Numbered from the stretch's first letter, positions 14,491 to 27,439 are shown. The stretch: DNA of 64,000 bases from Vanilla planifolia (GCA_023846275.1 JAIUJO010000089.1:1194501-1258500), one strand, 5' to 3'. Made by a program: numbers and translations. The notes: generated from the letters alone by a model not told the origin.

Positions 14491-15859
14491 CTCAAAAGCT
14501 CTGCATCAGCTCAAATGTCAATATTTTTAGTCTCCCTACGGATCAATTAGTTGTTGCGTAATGTGTATGTAGTGATTGACTGAAGTAACTGTGAAGGATT
14601 TCTAAGAGACTCAGTTATCACAAGAATTACATCTTCAGGTACATCACCTTCCAAGTCATAGAGAAACTTGGTAGCATCTACTTGAATACTAGAGTTCATT
14701 TCAATCCCACCATACGCCAGGAAGGTACTTTGGATTCTTTCAGTCATATGCCTTGCAAGAGACTCGCATGTCGATCTAATGATTCTATCTCGTGATGTTT
14801 GAATCAAAATGACATCATCTGATGATTTGCAACCCTTGACCATTGTGTAGACTTCTTCGTTCTCACTATGTGAATGGATCTCTCCAACAGAATAAACAGC
14901 ACTATCTGTAATCAACCTCCTAATGTCTCTTGCTTGGCTTACATATTGATGAAGCTGTTTTTGGTACTGTACAAATATCTTACTTGCTTCTTCACATTAC
15001 TGATCATAAGCTTCTAACATCACCTGTTTGTACCTTATATGTTAACCAAAAGAAAGAAAATAGTTATTCATTAAATGAGTACAAACCTAAAGGTAATTAG
15101 TAATTATGCCGTCATTCCAATGGAAAACACATTAACAATATCACACAACTTCAGAAAATATGCATTTAGTGAACAATGACTTGAACAATAATGTATTCAT
15201 GACCTCACAAAGTAAAAAAAAAACCTCTTCTCTAATTCCAAATTCCAACATTTAGTTCTATATAATCCACCTACTACAAGAATCCTCTAATGTAAAAAAC
15301 AAATAAAAAAAGTAGACAACTCAGCTAGCATTGGCCGTCTCGTCGACCATTCGTTTCTACTTTGACTCCTCTCTTTCAACCTCTGCCATCCGGGACATCA
15401 ACTCCTTCCTTTGCCACCTAACGACATTCCTCAACCTCACCGCCTCCTCCTCCGCAAGGTCCCTCTCTCTCACCTCTACTTCCATCACCTCCAGAGATAA
15501 TCCATCCTTGAAATCTAAGCTTCCCTTTTCCTTCTCCCACCTCCTTGCTTTCACCCCTTCAGCAAGTGTCGCCACTCCATGAAACAAAAAATTTCGGCAA
15601 ACCGTCGTTGTGGTTCTCTCCGACCGCACTATTTGAAGGAGAAAGCTCCACATGGGGACCGTGTTTCCCCGGAAGATCTTGCGGATCTGGTCAACGGAAG
15701 GAAGCTGACAAGGGTATCCCATTTCATTCTGAAGCCAATCAACGATCGCCTCTGGCCTCGAGACATCGCCCCCTCCTGGAGCTTGCATAGTGTACACTGA
15801 TGGAAAACAACACCGTCAGAGAGGAATGTAATCTTCATGGTTGTCATTCAGATGCAAAG

Positions 15860-17460
15860 AAGCGCTGACGGAGAGCTGTAAAACTGAGCAACGTCGACAC
15901 GAAGGCTAAAGGAAGATGCAGATAATGCGACAAATGAGTTCTGATCTAGAAGGCGTAGGAATGAGAAAGGGTTGTTGGAGTAGAGAAAAACGAAGGTATT
16001 CGGGGATGGATTGAGGAGAAGGTCGCCGGAAAAACTGAAGTGAGGAGTGTTTGGGAATTCGATGCTTAGTCCATGGCGTTAGTTCTCTGGCTACAGAGGC
16101 ATTAAAAATATTATGTCTTTTGATTATATTTTTTATAATAATTTTATGTTAAAAATTAAATTAATTAACTAAAATAAATTAAATAATATTATTAAGAAGT
16201 TCATGGGTTTTATAATTTTGTTATTAATTGTATTGAAAATGATTATAAAATATTTTATCTCTTAATAAAAATTGTATTAAACTTTTTAATGTTATTTTAT
16301 GATGATAGAACTATCTTTTATTTTTAGACATTGTTTTCTGTTTTTAAAATTAAAAGTATGTATTTAAACTTAGCTAAACAAACATTTGATAATATTTTGG
16401 AAAGCAATTTCATTAAAAAAAAGTTTAAAATTAGTGCTCCAAATAGTCTTGATAAATATGGTACTAAAAATAGATTAATAGAATGGTTAATATTATAATT
16501 ATTTTATAATTTTATATATATATATATATATGAAATTTTATAATATTTCATCTTTTGAATTAAAATTTATATTTTGAAATATTGACAAAATTTTTTTTTT
16601 TATAAAAGATCTTTGTTTTATGATATACTGAAAAACTTATTCCTATAATTAACTTTTAATCAACAGATCACTTTAAAGAGTTTTATCATTGGCTAAATTT
16701 ATAAACAAAATAAAAGATTTAATCAAATATTATAATCATTCTTAATAATAAAAAAATACATACAATAAAATCAATTCATTATAAATCTATTTATTTCATT
16801 GTAAATAAATATAGATAAAAAATTAAAAAATTATATTTTTAATTTTTGATTTATCATAACTTAAAAAAATCACTGTCTCAATTTAAATATCTAATTACCA
16901 TTTGAACGGTAAAGACCCCTGCATCAATCTCGTATTAAAATTTTTGTTGAATCATACTAAATCATAGTTTCTTAATTACCCATAGTTTTTATTGAGTAAC
17001 TACAGAAATTATGCAACTCTTAATATGTTCATCGTTAAAATTTGTAATAGATAATGATGATTTGTTTGTATATTTTTCTTTATTTCGATAATATTTGTTT
17101 TTTATATGTTATTCATGATATGTATATACATAAATATAAATTTTTTTGAATAATACTTAAAACTTGATATTAAACATTTTTTATATCATTTTTTATTCTC
17201 TTAATAATAAATAGTTATTTTTATTTTTAGGAGGATTAAAGTTTTTTTTTTCCTATCACACATAGCCTAAAAATTATTTGAAGAATTTTTAATTATGATA
17301 TAATAGATGATTTATTATTATATATAACTCAATAAGTTTAAATTATTACAAAAAATTATATAAAACTTTAATTGATTGTTATGGAATGTATAAATTGGTT
17401 TTATTTACCCACATAATTTATTTTTTTCTTTTGTTTTTGTTTTGATTTTTAGAAATGATT
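15860..17460. other. 5' flank of the AUG5 relic and AT-rich spacer
   Basis: 15860-16090 is of mixed composition and lies directly upstream of the AUG5 first exon, so it may hold the old promoter and 5' untranslated region. I see no clear motif. From 16100 on the DNA is AT-rich with a short (TA)n run at 16512-16532 and no recognisable gene. Confidence 0.45.
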
Positions 17461-17499
17461 TTTTTGTTGCTACAATCTTTGAAGCTTTGTTTATGGAGT

Positions 17500-20400
17500 T
17501 ATAAGGTTTTCATCGGTTAGAAGGTCTTCCTTTCCCTTCTCCTTTTCTCGCTTCGACGGCCCCATAGTTATGATTTTGTGTGCCTCCGTCGATGCCACTA
17601 TCGATCTCGAACTCCTTGTACTGAATGCCGCTGTTTATAGCCATTTCAAGCTCCACGATTTGTGTGTCTCCTTTGACCCTCACCGCTTCACTTTTGCTCT
17701 ACATTTGTTTCGAGGCCGAAGGTTTTTGCCTCTCTCTCTCGCTCTCTCTCACCTTCCTTCTTTCAGGCCAATGATCCTTTTAGGAGTTTAAATAGCTTAC
17801 TATCCATGATGATTATAAGTGGTATTAGTCTTTCCTACCAAATCCCAAGTTGATACTGGTATTTTTGTTCTAATGTTTTGTTATCTATCCAGTGGTTCAC
17901 ATTGTTTTGTAATTCTTGTGGGCTGAGATATTGAATATCTTTCTATGTAGACTTTTGTTTTTTCCTATCAGAATTTGTTTGTCTGGATCAGGAAATAAGG
18001 GCTAGTTTAGTTTCATGTTGATTAATTTGTGCAGAGTGGGCCAGGTTCCATGTTGATATTTACACTACATTGTTTTTAATTAAATCTACTTCCTTGTCAA
18101 AATATCATTTTGGAAACGAATCCCTTGCACTTTTCACAACCAAAAGTTCCATGAGGTTTGAAATTGCTCCTTTACTTTTAATAATGAATAACTTAAGGTC
18201 TGATTTTTGAGTTCTATGATGATTTGTCTCAAGCCATTTTATCAGATCTTGAAATTAAAATGTGCTTGGTTTCAACTACAGCAGCCACACTCAATTAGTA
18301 GCACAGTATTATGGCTAGTTCAATTGAGTGATCCAAGATCTCTATTTGATTTGTGAATGATATGTTTGATGGTCTTATTATAAAAGCCAGCTATTGTAAT
18401 TTTCTTATTAATCAAGATGGTGTTGAATGAAATCTTGAAGTTGGATTATTTAGCTTATGTTAAATTGCTCCATTGTTGGACACAATGTATTTATAAAAGC
18501 TTAATTATTTAATATACATTTTATGATTACTAGGCTTTGTTGTTTTTCTATGTTTTACCTTGGTATTTATCTTTATTTATCTTGAGTCATAGTCATTAAC
18601 TATTCTTTTCTAGAAGCTAACAAATGCCATGCAGATTGTATAATTCTAACATTTTGTACATGTTTTTTTGTAGCGGTATTATTTCTACGTGTTTGGCTTA
18701 TGCTTGTCTTTGTTTCTCTTGAGTACATTATATTATATATATTTTTGACAAAATGCATAAGTTATTTTTATTGTTATTGATTTCATTTTTTCCATGCACA
18801 CCTTTTTCATAAAGATTAATAACTTATATTGTTTATGTACCTGATTTGTCCTTTTAATACATTCTTTTAAGTACGATCTAATGGTTCAGAAAAGGCATAC
18901 TTCTTTATAGTATCAATTAATATTCATGAATGTAGTGTATATATACGCTTTTTTAATGTATCAATTATTGTTCATAAACATTTTATACTCACATGCTTGT
19001 TTTAAGTCTCAAATATTTAACACGTGCCAACTTGTTTAGTTGATTGTATGTTGTCCTTTCTACAACTCATTCATATATTTGTTGATCAAGTTGCTTGTTT
19101 GGGGTTTGTGAACTTAAGAATTTATGATTTAAATGAGACAAGCTTTAATACCATCTGTTATACTCGAATTGAGCTCCAATAGACCTAACATAATTGAACT
19201 TGAGCCCTGTTCTACTTGCTTTGATCAAGTCATTTACATCCTTGCAATTTGTAAAGTTTAAAATGAATATTTTGAGGGCATAAATCTTATTCTTCACAAT
19301 CACAGTGTTCATGGAACTAATACGACCATCCATGTTTTTTAGCTTGTATTATGATTTAATTAAATGTGAGATTGGGTACTAAAATTCTTTATTTAATGTT
19401 GCTTCATACATACTTTGTTCACAAATATAACATATTTTAAATGCTTATACCCCTATACCTATTTTTTATTTTTTTGATTCATTTAATGATGATGATGACC
19501 TCGAACAAGATCTGTTCTATGGGTTAATATGGAAGCTCTCTCAGAGATGATAATGATGGTTACTTATAATTTGATGCTTATTTTAGGCATTCTCATAAGC
19601 ATGTTGGAATGTTGGTCAGGTTTCATAGCTATAGTTGTTATTGATATTTTTCTTTTTCAATTCCTATTGAAAAGTTGGTAAAACCTTTGGGAGCCATTAC
19701 ATAAGCAATAGCTTATTTTGTTCATCTGATGTTCAATAACCTTTTTTTTCTGTCTCCTCCTTTGATGAAAATTGAAATATAAAAGAATATATTATTAACC
19801 GTGTTTTTGTTTCATTTTGACTAAACATAAAGTTCTATCCATTTGCCATTTTTGGCCATCTTTTGGGTATTCAGTGGTAACATTGTACTTCAATTCAAGC
19901 TTTGAGTTGCAAAATGGAAGCATTGCTATCTTATCGGGGCCATATTATTTGATTATATTTGTAACAATTTAACTTGTGCACTAAAAGTATTGTCAGTGTG
20001 ACACTAGTCCATGAGACACTGTTTAATATTATTGTCTGTCCACCCACAACTTTATGGGAATTTGCTGATGTGAATGGTTTTATCAGCATGCATGTGAGCA
20101 CTGATGATAATCTAGATTAGAAAAGCGGGGTGAAAATGTAGGATTGACCTTTTTTCCCTTTTTATGGTAAAGGGTTTTTTGGAGCTAGCTTAGCTTAAAG
20201 AATTCTTGATGCTCTTATAGAGTGGCCAACTATTTGAATAAGATGTCTTCCCATGATAGTGCTAGCCTTTTAAGAGTTTGGGGGAGTTGCCCATGGTCAT
20301 AGTAAACATAGTTTTCTTTCCATATCTCATTGTTTATATCATGATTCTTGTATTTATGTTTCATTTTGATGGATACAATTTAACATTTTATGAATATTTA

Positions 20401-20910
20401 AATTAGGAATTATAAATGATTAAATTTCAAGTTCAATTTATGTTTTCTTTATTGGGTATAGTTATTATTTGATTTGGTTTTCACAATTTTGTTTGCAAGA
20501 AACAAATGTTTTGTGGAACCTAAAGTGCACATGGATTTGTAAATTCACCCAATCAAACAAAAATATAAGAAAATTTTCTCTTTTGAAAAATGTTTAATAG
20601 TTACAATAAACTAATTAGACTTTACGTTAATGCCTTCTCAAGTTGTTCTGGAATTCACTGTCTTCTGTAAGCATGCTGTGAATCTTCTCATATATATAGT
20701 TTTTTCATGTCTCTTTTTCTCAAGTAGTAATACTAATCCTTCTTTTGCCATCTACATAACATATAGTTTATTTTTTTAGATTAAGTATCAGAAAATAGAG
20801 GGAGTTACTGAACTACAAAATAGGCAAGTGAAGCCCATCCCTCCACCTTCAAATAAAAGGGCCTCCCCTGCACATTCGTCACTTTGGTCAACCAGTAGAT
20901 CGTGAAAAGA
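17500..20910 (+). pseudogene. possible relic of an unidentified spliced gene
   Basis: Two exon-like islands sit in AT-rich DNA on the plus strand. At 17560-17790 a frame with balanced codon use reads through CASVDATIDLELLVLNAAVY and then SFDPHRFTFALHLFRGR, followed by a CT-rich run. At about 20783-20905, after a pyrimidine-rich stretch ending in AG-like sequence, another frame gives KIEGVTELQNRQVKPIPPPS followed by a Ser-rich end and a stop. The pieces may be one gene or two. I do not recognise the family and can give no function. The next 200 bases of each island show no continuing frame, so it is probably degenerate or very exon-poor. Confidence 0.3.
17743..17764 (+). repeat. short CT-rich microsatellite
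   Basis: A run of CTCTCTCTCTCGCTCTCTCTC lies within the exon-like island. CT repeats are common in plant 5' untranslated regions, so this may mark the leader of the possible gene rather than its coding part. Confidence 0.5.
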
Positions 20911-23900
20911 TATTTGTTAACTTGACTTTTTTCCTCCCAGTGTTTTATGTTTGGTGCCTATTTGGCTTCTCTAATGTATTTGTATTCTTATCAAGTTTCA
21001 TTTCATAACATTTAGTTGCATTGCTTATTTATGTTCATGTTAGGGAAGTTGTAAAGGAATTCTTGCTTTGATTGAAGCAAATTAGTATATGAGAATTTGG
21101 TTACACAGTACTATCTTATGCTTTCTTGTGATGATTGTCTTGAAATTTTGATTAATTCTTCTTAAATGTCAACTATAAGTTCACGCATAATACTTTTGAA
21201 TGTTGTTCCTTAATCTTATAATTTCTACTTTTTTTTCGAATGAGGATTTTTAGTTCAGGACAAATCTACTTAACTACCACATGTTATACTAGATATGATA
21301 GAATGAAAGTTGGTTTCTAAAAATAGTGAAAAAAATTATTGTGATAGTCTTTACAACCATCAAATGGAATATATTTATCTGTACGATTTATAGAATTGGA
21401 ATCAAATCGTGATGATTTATTTTTTCAAAAATATATAAACAAATATTTATGTAAATATATTCATATAATAATTTGATAAAGTTGGGGATAATCAATCATT
21501 ACATGAATATTACAATATTGTTATATCTATTTTAAGTATATGCAGTCATAAACAATTTTTTCTAGGTACTATGGAATCATGTTTTCATGTATTATCCATC
21601 CGTAACTAATGAGTTTATAAACAATAATACCCCACATGATAGTATAAGATCGTGGGTTTGTTTGATTGCTGAGATTTTGTACTTTTAATCGCAAAAAACT
21701 TGTTTTAGGTCATGTTAAATAACTTAACTAATTATATTTATTTATAAATTATGGGGTATATCACTATCTTTTTACATTTTATTATTTTAATAGTTGAAAA
21801 AGTTCTTTTATTCTCACAAAGTCAAAGTTTTCTATTTTTTAAACTAGTAATCAAAGTTGTTGTGGGCAAATTCAAAATAAGTATTTCTAAACAACAAATC
21901 ATTAAACATAGCATTTCAACAACACTTAGTAGCACTCTTCAAACTTATTTTTTATTAAATTGTTTAATATTTAGTAGGGGCCAACCAGCATTGAGCCAAC
22001 ATCTCTAAAATGATGTGAATCAAGCATTTGTCCATGCTACAAAGTTTCAGGATTTTTTCCATTCTATCATTCGTTTGTTATCCTCAAATCTTTACAATTA
22101 TTTCACCATTAGTAGAGCATAAAAATTGCATCCATAACCATGCCATCACAAACAAAGTCTACCCCACTATATGCATCTCAGTCTTCACATTCCAAAATTT
22201 TTTAAACACTACCTTCTTCATCTAAAAGATAAATGGATCAACCCCTCTATATGCATCTCAGTTTTCACATTCCAAAATTTTTGAAGCACTACCTTGTTCA
22301 TCAAATGAATAAATGGGTCAATAATTTAAGGTTTGCTTAGCTTAAGAAATTATCCATTATATTATTAATAGACTTATATGTTTAATTTATTATCATTTTT
22401 GTTTTCTACATTTTCCATTTGAATCTTCAACATCTCTTGTGAGATCCTTAAATATTTTGATCTCTAAATTATTTTAATTTAAGCTTTGAAGTATGCTCTT
22501 TATTAAATACTAAAATACCCATCCACTGAATGATATTCCAAGAGATATTACCAATTTTTGTAATTTACATCTCAAGGCAATTGTTAGTATAGAATTCATT
22601 TCATGATCAATTTTTTTCAAAGATAAATTTCTTCTAAAATATCAAACACAACAATTTATGAATATAGTTGTACTACATACACTCACAAATGAGTGAATGT
22701 TATGCTTTTGATGTGAAAAATGAGGTCCTCTTAGTATGAATTTGAATCAAATATGCCCTTTTCCCCTTTCCATTCCATATCTATATCTAGATTGTGTTTC
22801 GAATAAAAATTGCCAGGTATGTAATTTATGTGCTGATGAGTTTTGTCTGAACTGAAGGTTCAATTTCAAATAGGTGAAAATTCCTCAAATTCTCTTAAAA
22901 AATAAAAAATGGTGCAAATATTCTCCTCGTTTCTTTTGAATACCAAGGTTAAATCATTAGTTTCTAAACTTATTAAGAGAAAAAGATGAAAGCATACCTT
23001 ATAATATTTCAAACTTAATTGGTCACATCAAAATAGATGTATTAAGAATCATTGGCTTTTAAGCAATGTAGATAAATGCTACACTTATTTGGCATATATT
23101 TTGTGTTTTGTTACTTGACTTAGTTTTTTAAGATCAAGTTGAATGATTTTAGGTTATTTTAGTAATTCTCTTGGTTTTATTGGAAACATTGGTCTAAAAA
23201 ATAAGTTGAATTAATTTGTTAGCAGAGTTGGTCATTTCATCTTTATTTAATGATACTTGTGTATTGCATACACATCCTCTTTATATTCTTAAAAATTACT
23301 TTTTTGTCACTTAGCTAATGCATGCCATCAAAATGTACCCATTGGTCCAAAACTTGTTATTCAAAAATATATTTTAACTCTCCTATATTTTTTATTATGG
23401 CTAATTTGAAGTCAATGTAATGCTTACTTGTCACTAAAGGCTGTAATCCATGTTTAGGAACATATATATTTTTTAAGGCATCAAAGTTTGTAGCAAACTA
23501 AGTTACATCATGACAACGGTTTTCCAATTGGCCACTTTGTCAATCAAGAAAATTGGAAGGTCTTCTATGAATAAAAACTGTCAAACTAAGAGCACGTTTT
23601 GTGAGAATAACAGGACTCATGTTGTCCATTTCTTTTAAAATTAAGTTCTTGCACTGTGGTAAACTGACACTGATATTTTGATCTATACAAGTATTGTAAA
23701 TAAAACAAAATATATTATAGAATGTATCACTGTAAAGTATGTTCTCAAAAATACTAGTAGGCATATGCCAATGTATGCATCCTCATACACGTGCATATAC
23801 CGAAGCTAAGATTAGTCATAATTAGATTATAACACAGAATTTTGTTCCCGATTTGAGTTGAAAGCTTCATTTTTTGTTTGATACTAGGGATAATACTGAA

Positions 23901-24380
23901 ATTCTAGCAATATATAGTAAAATATATTGGTAACAAAAGCAAAAACATGACAATTCTAGCAATTTTAGGGCATAAAGGACTCTATATAATTACAGCTCTA
24001 CCATCTAATTAATAGAAGCACTTTAAAAATTAAAACAACCTCACTAGGTCATATTTTTTTAATAACATATAATTTATAAAAGCACAACTTAGATTGAGAA
24101 TGATTTCTCTTTGTTAATGGTACAGAAAAATATCAAAGGCATAAAATATAATACTATGCGCAACTTCAACAGCTGTTTAGTAAAAGAAGATGAACGCTTA
24201 GTTTTCAGAACAATGGGTGATGAAAAGGAATAATGTTCATCATCCAATACCATACACGAAGATCACAAAGCAGTAGATCAATCAAATTTCAAACAAATTA
24301 TTACATCTGACATGAATATTATGGCAATGGAAGACGAAGCAATGATCAAATCCATCATCTTTAAAATACATTTTGCCAAC
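20911..24380. other. AT-rich intergenic DNA
   Basis: No gene was supported. Short open frames at 21751-22008, 22028-22225 and 23540-23764 are AT-driven. The only structured item is the 80-bp duplication listed separately. Confidence 0.5.
22161..22320. repeat. 80-bp tandem duplication
   Basis: Two adjacent copies of an 80-base unit. The word CTATATGCATCTCAG starts at 22167 and again at 22247, and both are followed by TTCACATTCCAAAATTTTT, ACTACCTT and TTCATC, with about 10 percent differences by eye. Confidence 0.85.
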
Positions 24381-24381
24381 A

Positions 24382-24870
24382 CCAAATTGTTTTAAAGGCT
24401 TGGGGCAACAAAAAATGCATTTCTTTAGTTGCTGTTTTAGGAACCCTCGTGGACAAATGTACTTTAATCACTCAACCAAATTGTTTTAATGGCATGGGCC
24501 AAAAAAAATGCATTGCTTCAGTTGTTGTTTTAGAAACCCTCTTGGACAAATGTACTTTAATCACTCAACCAAATTGTCTTAATGGCTTGGGCCAACAAAA
24601 AATACATTGCTTCAATTGCTGTTTTAGAAACCCTTGTGCACAAATGTACTTTACTCACTCAACCAAATTGTTTTAATGGCTTGGGGCAACGAAAAATGCA
24701 CTCAGTTGCTATTTTAGAAACCCTCGTGGACAAATGTACTTTAATCACTCAACCAAATTGTTTTAATGGCTTGGGGCAACCAAAAATGCATTGCTTCAGT
24801 TGCTATTTTAGAAACCCTCGTGCAAATGTACTTTAATCACTCAACCATTGTTTCAATGGGAATCCAGCAA
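24382..24870. repeat. tandem array of about 93-bp units, five to six copies
   Basis: The word CCAAATTGTTTTAATGGCTT (with minor changes) recurs at 24382, 24476, 24569, 24663 and 24753, with a shorter, altered form at 24845, so spacings are 94, 93, 94, 90 and 92. Each unit carries GGGCAACAAAAAATGCATT, GTTTTAGAAACCCTCGTG and ACTTTAATCACTCAACC. The last partial unit merges into the final exon of the kinesin relic, so the array appears to have grown from the gene's own 3' end or 3' untranslated region. Because the unit length is often not a multiple of three, the plus-strand frames that cross it keep changing. I take these to be by-products, not a repeat protein. Confidence 0.92.
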
Positions 24871-25362
24871 TCACATCTGGGTTTGACAGCAAGGAACCCC
24901 AATCTCAAAGGCATTGACATGAGCAGCAAATCAGAGCGAACATATCGATTCACTGGCCGATGAAACCTCCAGAGAGATGTTAACAAACATCAACGTTTTT
25001 TAATCAACCCCAAGACAAGGCTTTAAACACCAAGAGATTATAGAGTATGATGAGAATGAAGATGGCAAAAGTTGAAAATTGATTTTTTTAGTAAACAAAC
25101 TGCTTTTTTGAGAAAGTTTTTAAAACAAATGTAATGAAATTATACACACTGCAATATACTAAACATTCAAGAAATCCAATGGCCATGTACCTATAGAAGG
25201 TATGTCAATTTTGAGTTTCTATAAGGAACATGATCCTCCTTCTTGGCAATTGCAAATATAACATCGCTCAGTGAAGACAAGCTTTTGTTAATTACCTGTT
25301 TCAAGGACAAAACGAATTTCTGCATGTGCATCTAAAAAAAGAAATTTTTAGCATAAATGAGA

Positions 25363-25372
25363 AGCAATTCTT
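25363..25372 (-). other. probable GC-AG intron donor in the kinesin relic
   Basis: The motor exon ends ...GAAAACCAG followed by GCAAG rather than GTAAG. The next coding block begins at 25295 after CAG, exactly at the family's KETQ/AINKS junction. GC donors with strong flanks occur naturally at about one percent of plant introns. It may be ancestral, or a T-to-C change in this copy. Confidence 0.55.
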
Positions 25373-26699
25373 GCCTGGTTTTCCTTTAGACGATCTCTGT
25401 TTGAGCCACTTTTAGCAAGATGCTCGCTTCCGGCAACATCTATCAGGTACAAAACACCTTGAACCTGTTGTTCCGTGGCCTGCAATGAAAGAGTCAGGTC
25501 AACAAATGTCTTAGGTAACAAGCTTAATGGCTCAAAGGAACAACGAACAGCACCACTCACAACATTCACCCCAGATATTCTTAAGGTGAAAACAAAATTA
25601 CTTCTTGATGATTGTTCATTCATCTGAGTCTTACCAACTAACCTGATGAATAAAGTAAAACCTGAATCATTAGTTCCAATCTCTTGCGATGATAGTCTTG
25701 TGGCTAGTCAGTTTGGGAAAGAGAAGAATGATCCAGAAGTGACAAAATGCTGATACAGAATCGTACTTTTAAAAGCATGCGAGCATAACATAGCATGGTA
25801 CCCCAGAATATGGAACATGAAATGAATGCATACACATGCCGTATTTAGTTAGCCACCAGAAACAAGAAAACTGAAGATGAATGCATGCATGAAAGAAAAA
25901 CAAAGCTTGGTACGCATGAATATCGAACATTTGGGAAACTGAATACACATGATGTATTCAGTTGGTCACCAGAAACAAGGAAATAAAAGATGAAAGCATG
26001 CTCAAATTTACTATGTCTATGATGATTTCAATTACCTGCTCTTTGCAACTTGATCAAGTAGAAAGGAAATTTCCTTTATGCTACACACATCGACAACAGT
26101 AAGGTCTGGCACATGTGTATTACTAGCTGAATCGTGCTTGATGGTATATTGCTTGTTAAGAAGAGTTAGAAACCTGCTTGTGCTACGATTGGGTGATAAC
26201 AAATCACGAACTGTTTCATTTTAGATCTCTAACATTGATACCTGTAAAAGATTAAAAGCATGATTTGAAAGCAAGAAAGATTGAACACAATTTACGTTTT
26301 AATGTAAATTGACATTCACACCTGTATTTTGTAAGTCCAACCTTGGCATTGTAGTGATTGGCTAGTCTCAAAGATCTGCTCCAAGGAACAGGGTATTAAT
26401 CCTTTCTGTTGGGGGCTTCAGGCTTGCCCATCATGGTATAAGTTTTGCTAGAACCAATTTGTCCATAAGCAAAGATACAAACTTTTTAAAGAAGAGATAG
26501 TAAAACAAGGAGATAAGAATAATGAATGAGAGTTGAAGCTTGTTATATGTATTTTCTCCAAGATAGGGAATTAATTTTGAAGACCAAACTGGGCATTCAA
26601 TTAGCTCAACAACTAGTTGGATCGTTTGATTCAATCGTGCTGAACTAGTGTTGTGAGCATGGTCATATAATGTATTTTATGTCGACATTTATGTCTGCT

Positions 26700-27430
26700 G
26701 TAGGAATAAGATATGAAATGATTTTTGAAAAGAAGTGAATGAAGAAAATAGAAACACCTCAAAAACAAAATAACAGAAAAATTTATCCCAACTATAGGTT
26801 AAACTTCTAGATTCATTTACTCTAAATTAAAATGTTTGTTAGATAAAAACTAAATACTGCTAAATCACTACTCCTTGGCTTAGCTACTTTTGTTAATCCA
26901 TTTTTTTACCATTTCAGCATTTAAAAGTGTAAAACAAACCAATATATTGGACAAGCTCAACAAGCTATTTCTACCAATCATACTTCAGTTCCTTCCAAGC
27001 GAAGGCCAACCCATCCCAACAAGCTTAAAAAAATAAATACAAACAACAAAAGTATAATTAAGTTCATAAATCAAGAAACATGCAAAAAAACCCATTCAAA
27101 AAAATAACAGTTTTTAATTTGATCTGTAACACGAAATAAGTTGGCAATAAAAAATGATCAAGTATATGAATTTTCTAATATTGCTAGAGCATCGGATGAT
27201 ATCTAGTGCATTTTTATCAAAAGTTATTGTAGCTTCTTTAAAATTAAAAATTTTTATATGGTTTTAGAAATACAAAATACCTTCTCATAAAGCTTCATTT
27301 GTTTTAAGCACTTATAATCAAACAATTTTAAAAATCACTGTCTTGACCATCTACACTAGCATCCTTAAAGTAAAGTATTGAGGCTAACAATAGATTTTAG
27401 GAAACAAAAGAGAATTTGAGTTGAAGAATT
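26700..27430. other. AT-rich kinesin intron DNA
   Basis: Lies within the large kinesin intron between the P-loop exon (26482) and the gypsy fossil. No feature was recognised. Confidence 0.5.
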
Positions 27431-27439
27431 ACTAGGTGC

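Larger units (their letters stand above)
2600..15797 (-). pseudogene. AUG5: AUGMIN subunit 5 (HAUS5-like), degenerate unprocessed copy
   Basis: AUG5 is a subunit of the plant augmin complex, which places gamma-tubulin on existing microtubules in the spindle and phragmoplast. Recognisable minus-strand exons: 15788/15797 to about 15313 (start, then EAIVDWLQNEMGY, LPSVDQIRKI, RLRNVVRWQRKEL); 15023-14491 (LEAYDQ, VKGCKSSDDVILIQTSRDR, PSQLLQSITTYTLR); 9953-9780 (KAHVQQFVATKDALNKA); 9191 to about 8984 ([32 protein letters not shown]); 3554-3368 (AFWELQ, TIIPACNSVT, LYMMPTTPQ); 3070 to about 2877 (LLESMG, GDPSAIPSICC, LQYHSG). A weaker piece near 2720-2600 may continue it. The segment between the second and third exons and the family's C-terminus were not found. 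In-frame stops occur at the end of exon 1, at the start of exon 2 (after LEAYDQ), in exon 3 and in the 3.5-kb exon; exon 2 also shifts frame near its end. Splice acceptors are mostly kept. The start is probably 15788, giving MQAPGGG like the MQ start of known AUG5. I am sure of the family and of decay. Read-through expression is not excluded. Confidence 0.88.

Noticed and set aside
15331-15847. Several plus-strand and alternative-frame ORFs over the GC-richer island
   Set aside because: They are shadows of the AUG5 first exon on the minus strand.
19145-19333. 62-residue minus frame of fairly normal composition
   Set aside because: No recognisable family and no supporting splice structure around it.
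24382-24870. Possible CRISPR-like regular repeat
   Set aside because: Units are contiguous about 93-bp repeats without distinct spacers, in a plant nuclear context.
24449-24963. Plus-strand frames with repeated CTLITQPNCFNGLGQ-like peptides
   Set aside because: They follow the 93-bp tandem array, change frame from unit to unit, and run antisense into the kinesin last exon.
25348-25623. A single 91-residue kinesin frame as one exon
   Set aside because: The middle of the frame reads through a short GT..AG intron (about 25561-25483) that is open by chance; the kinesin blocks lie on either side.
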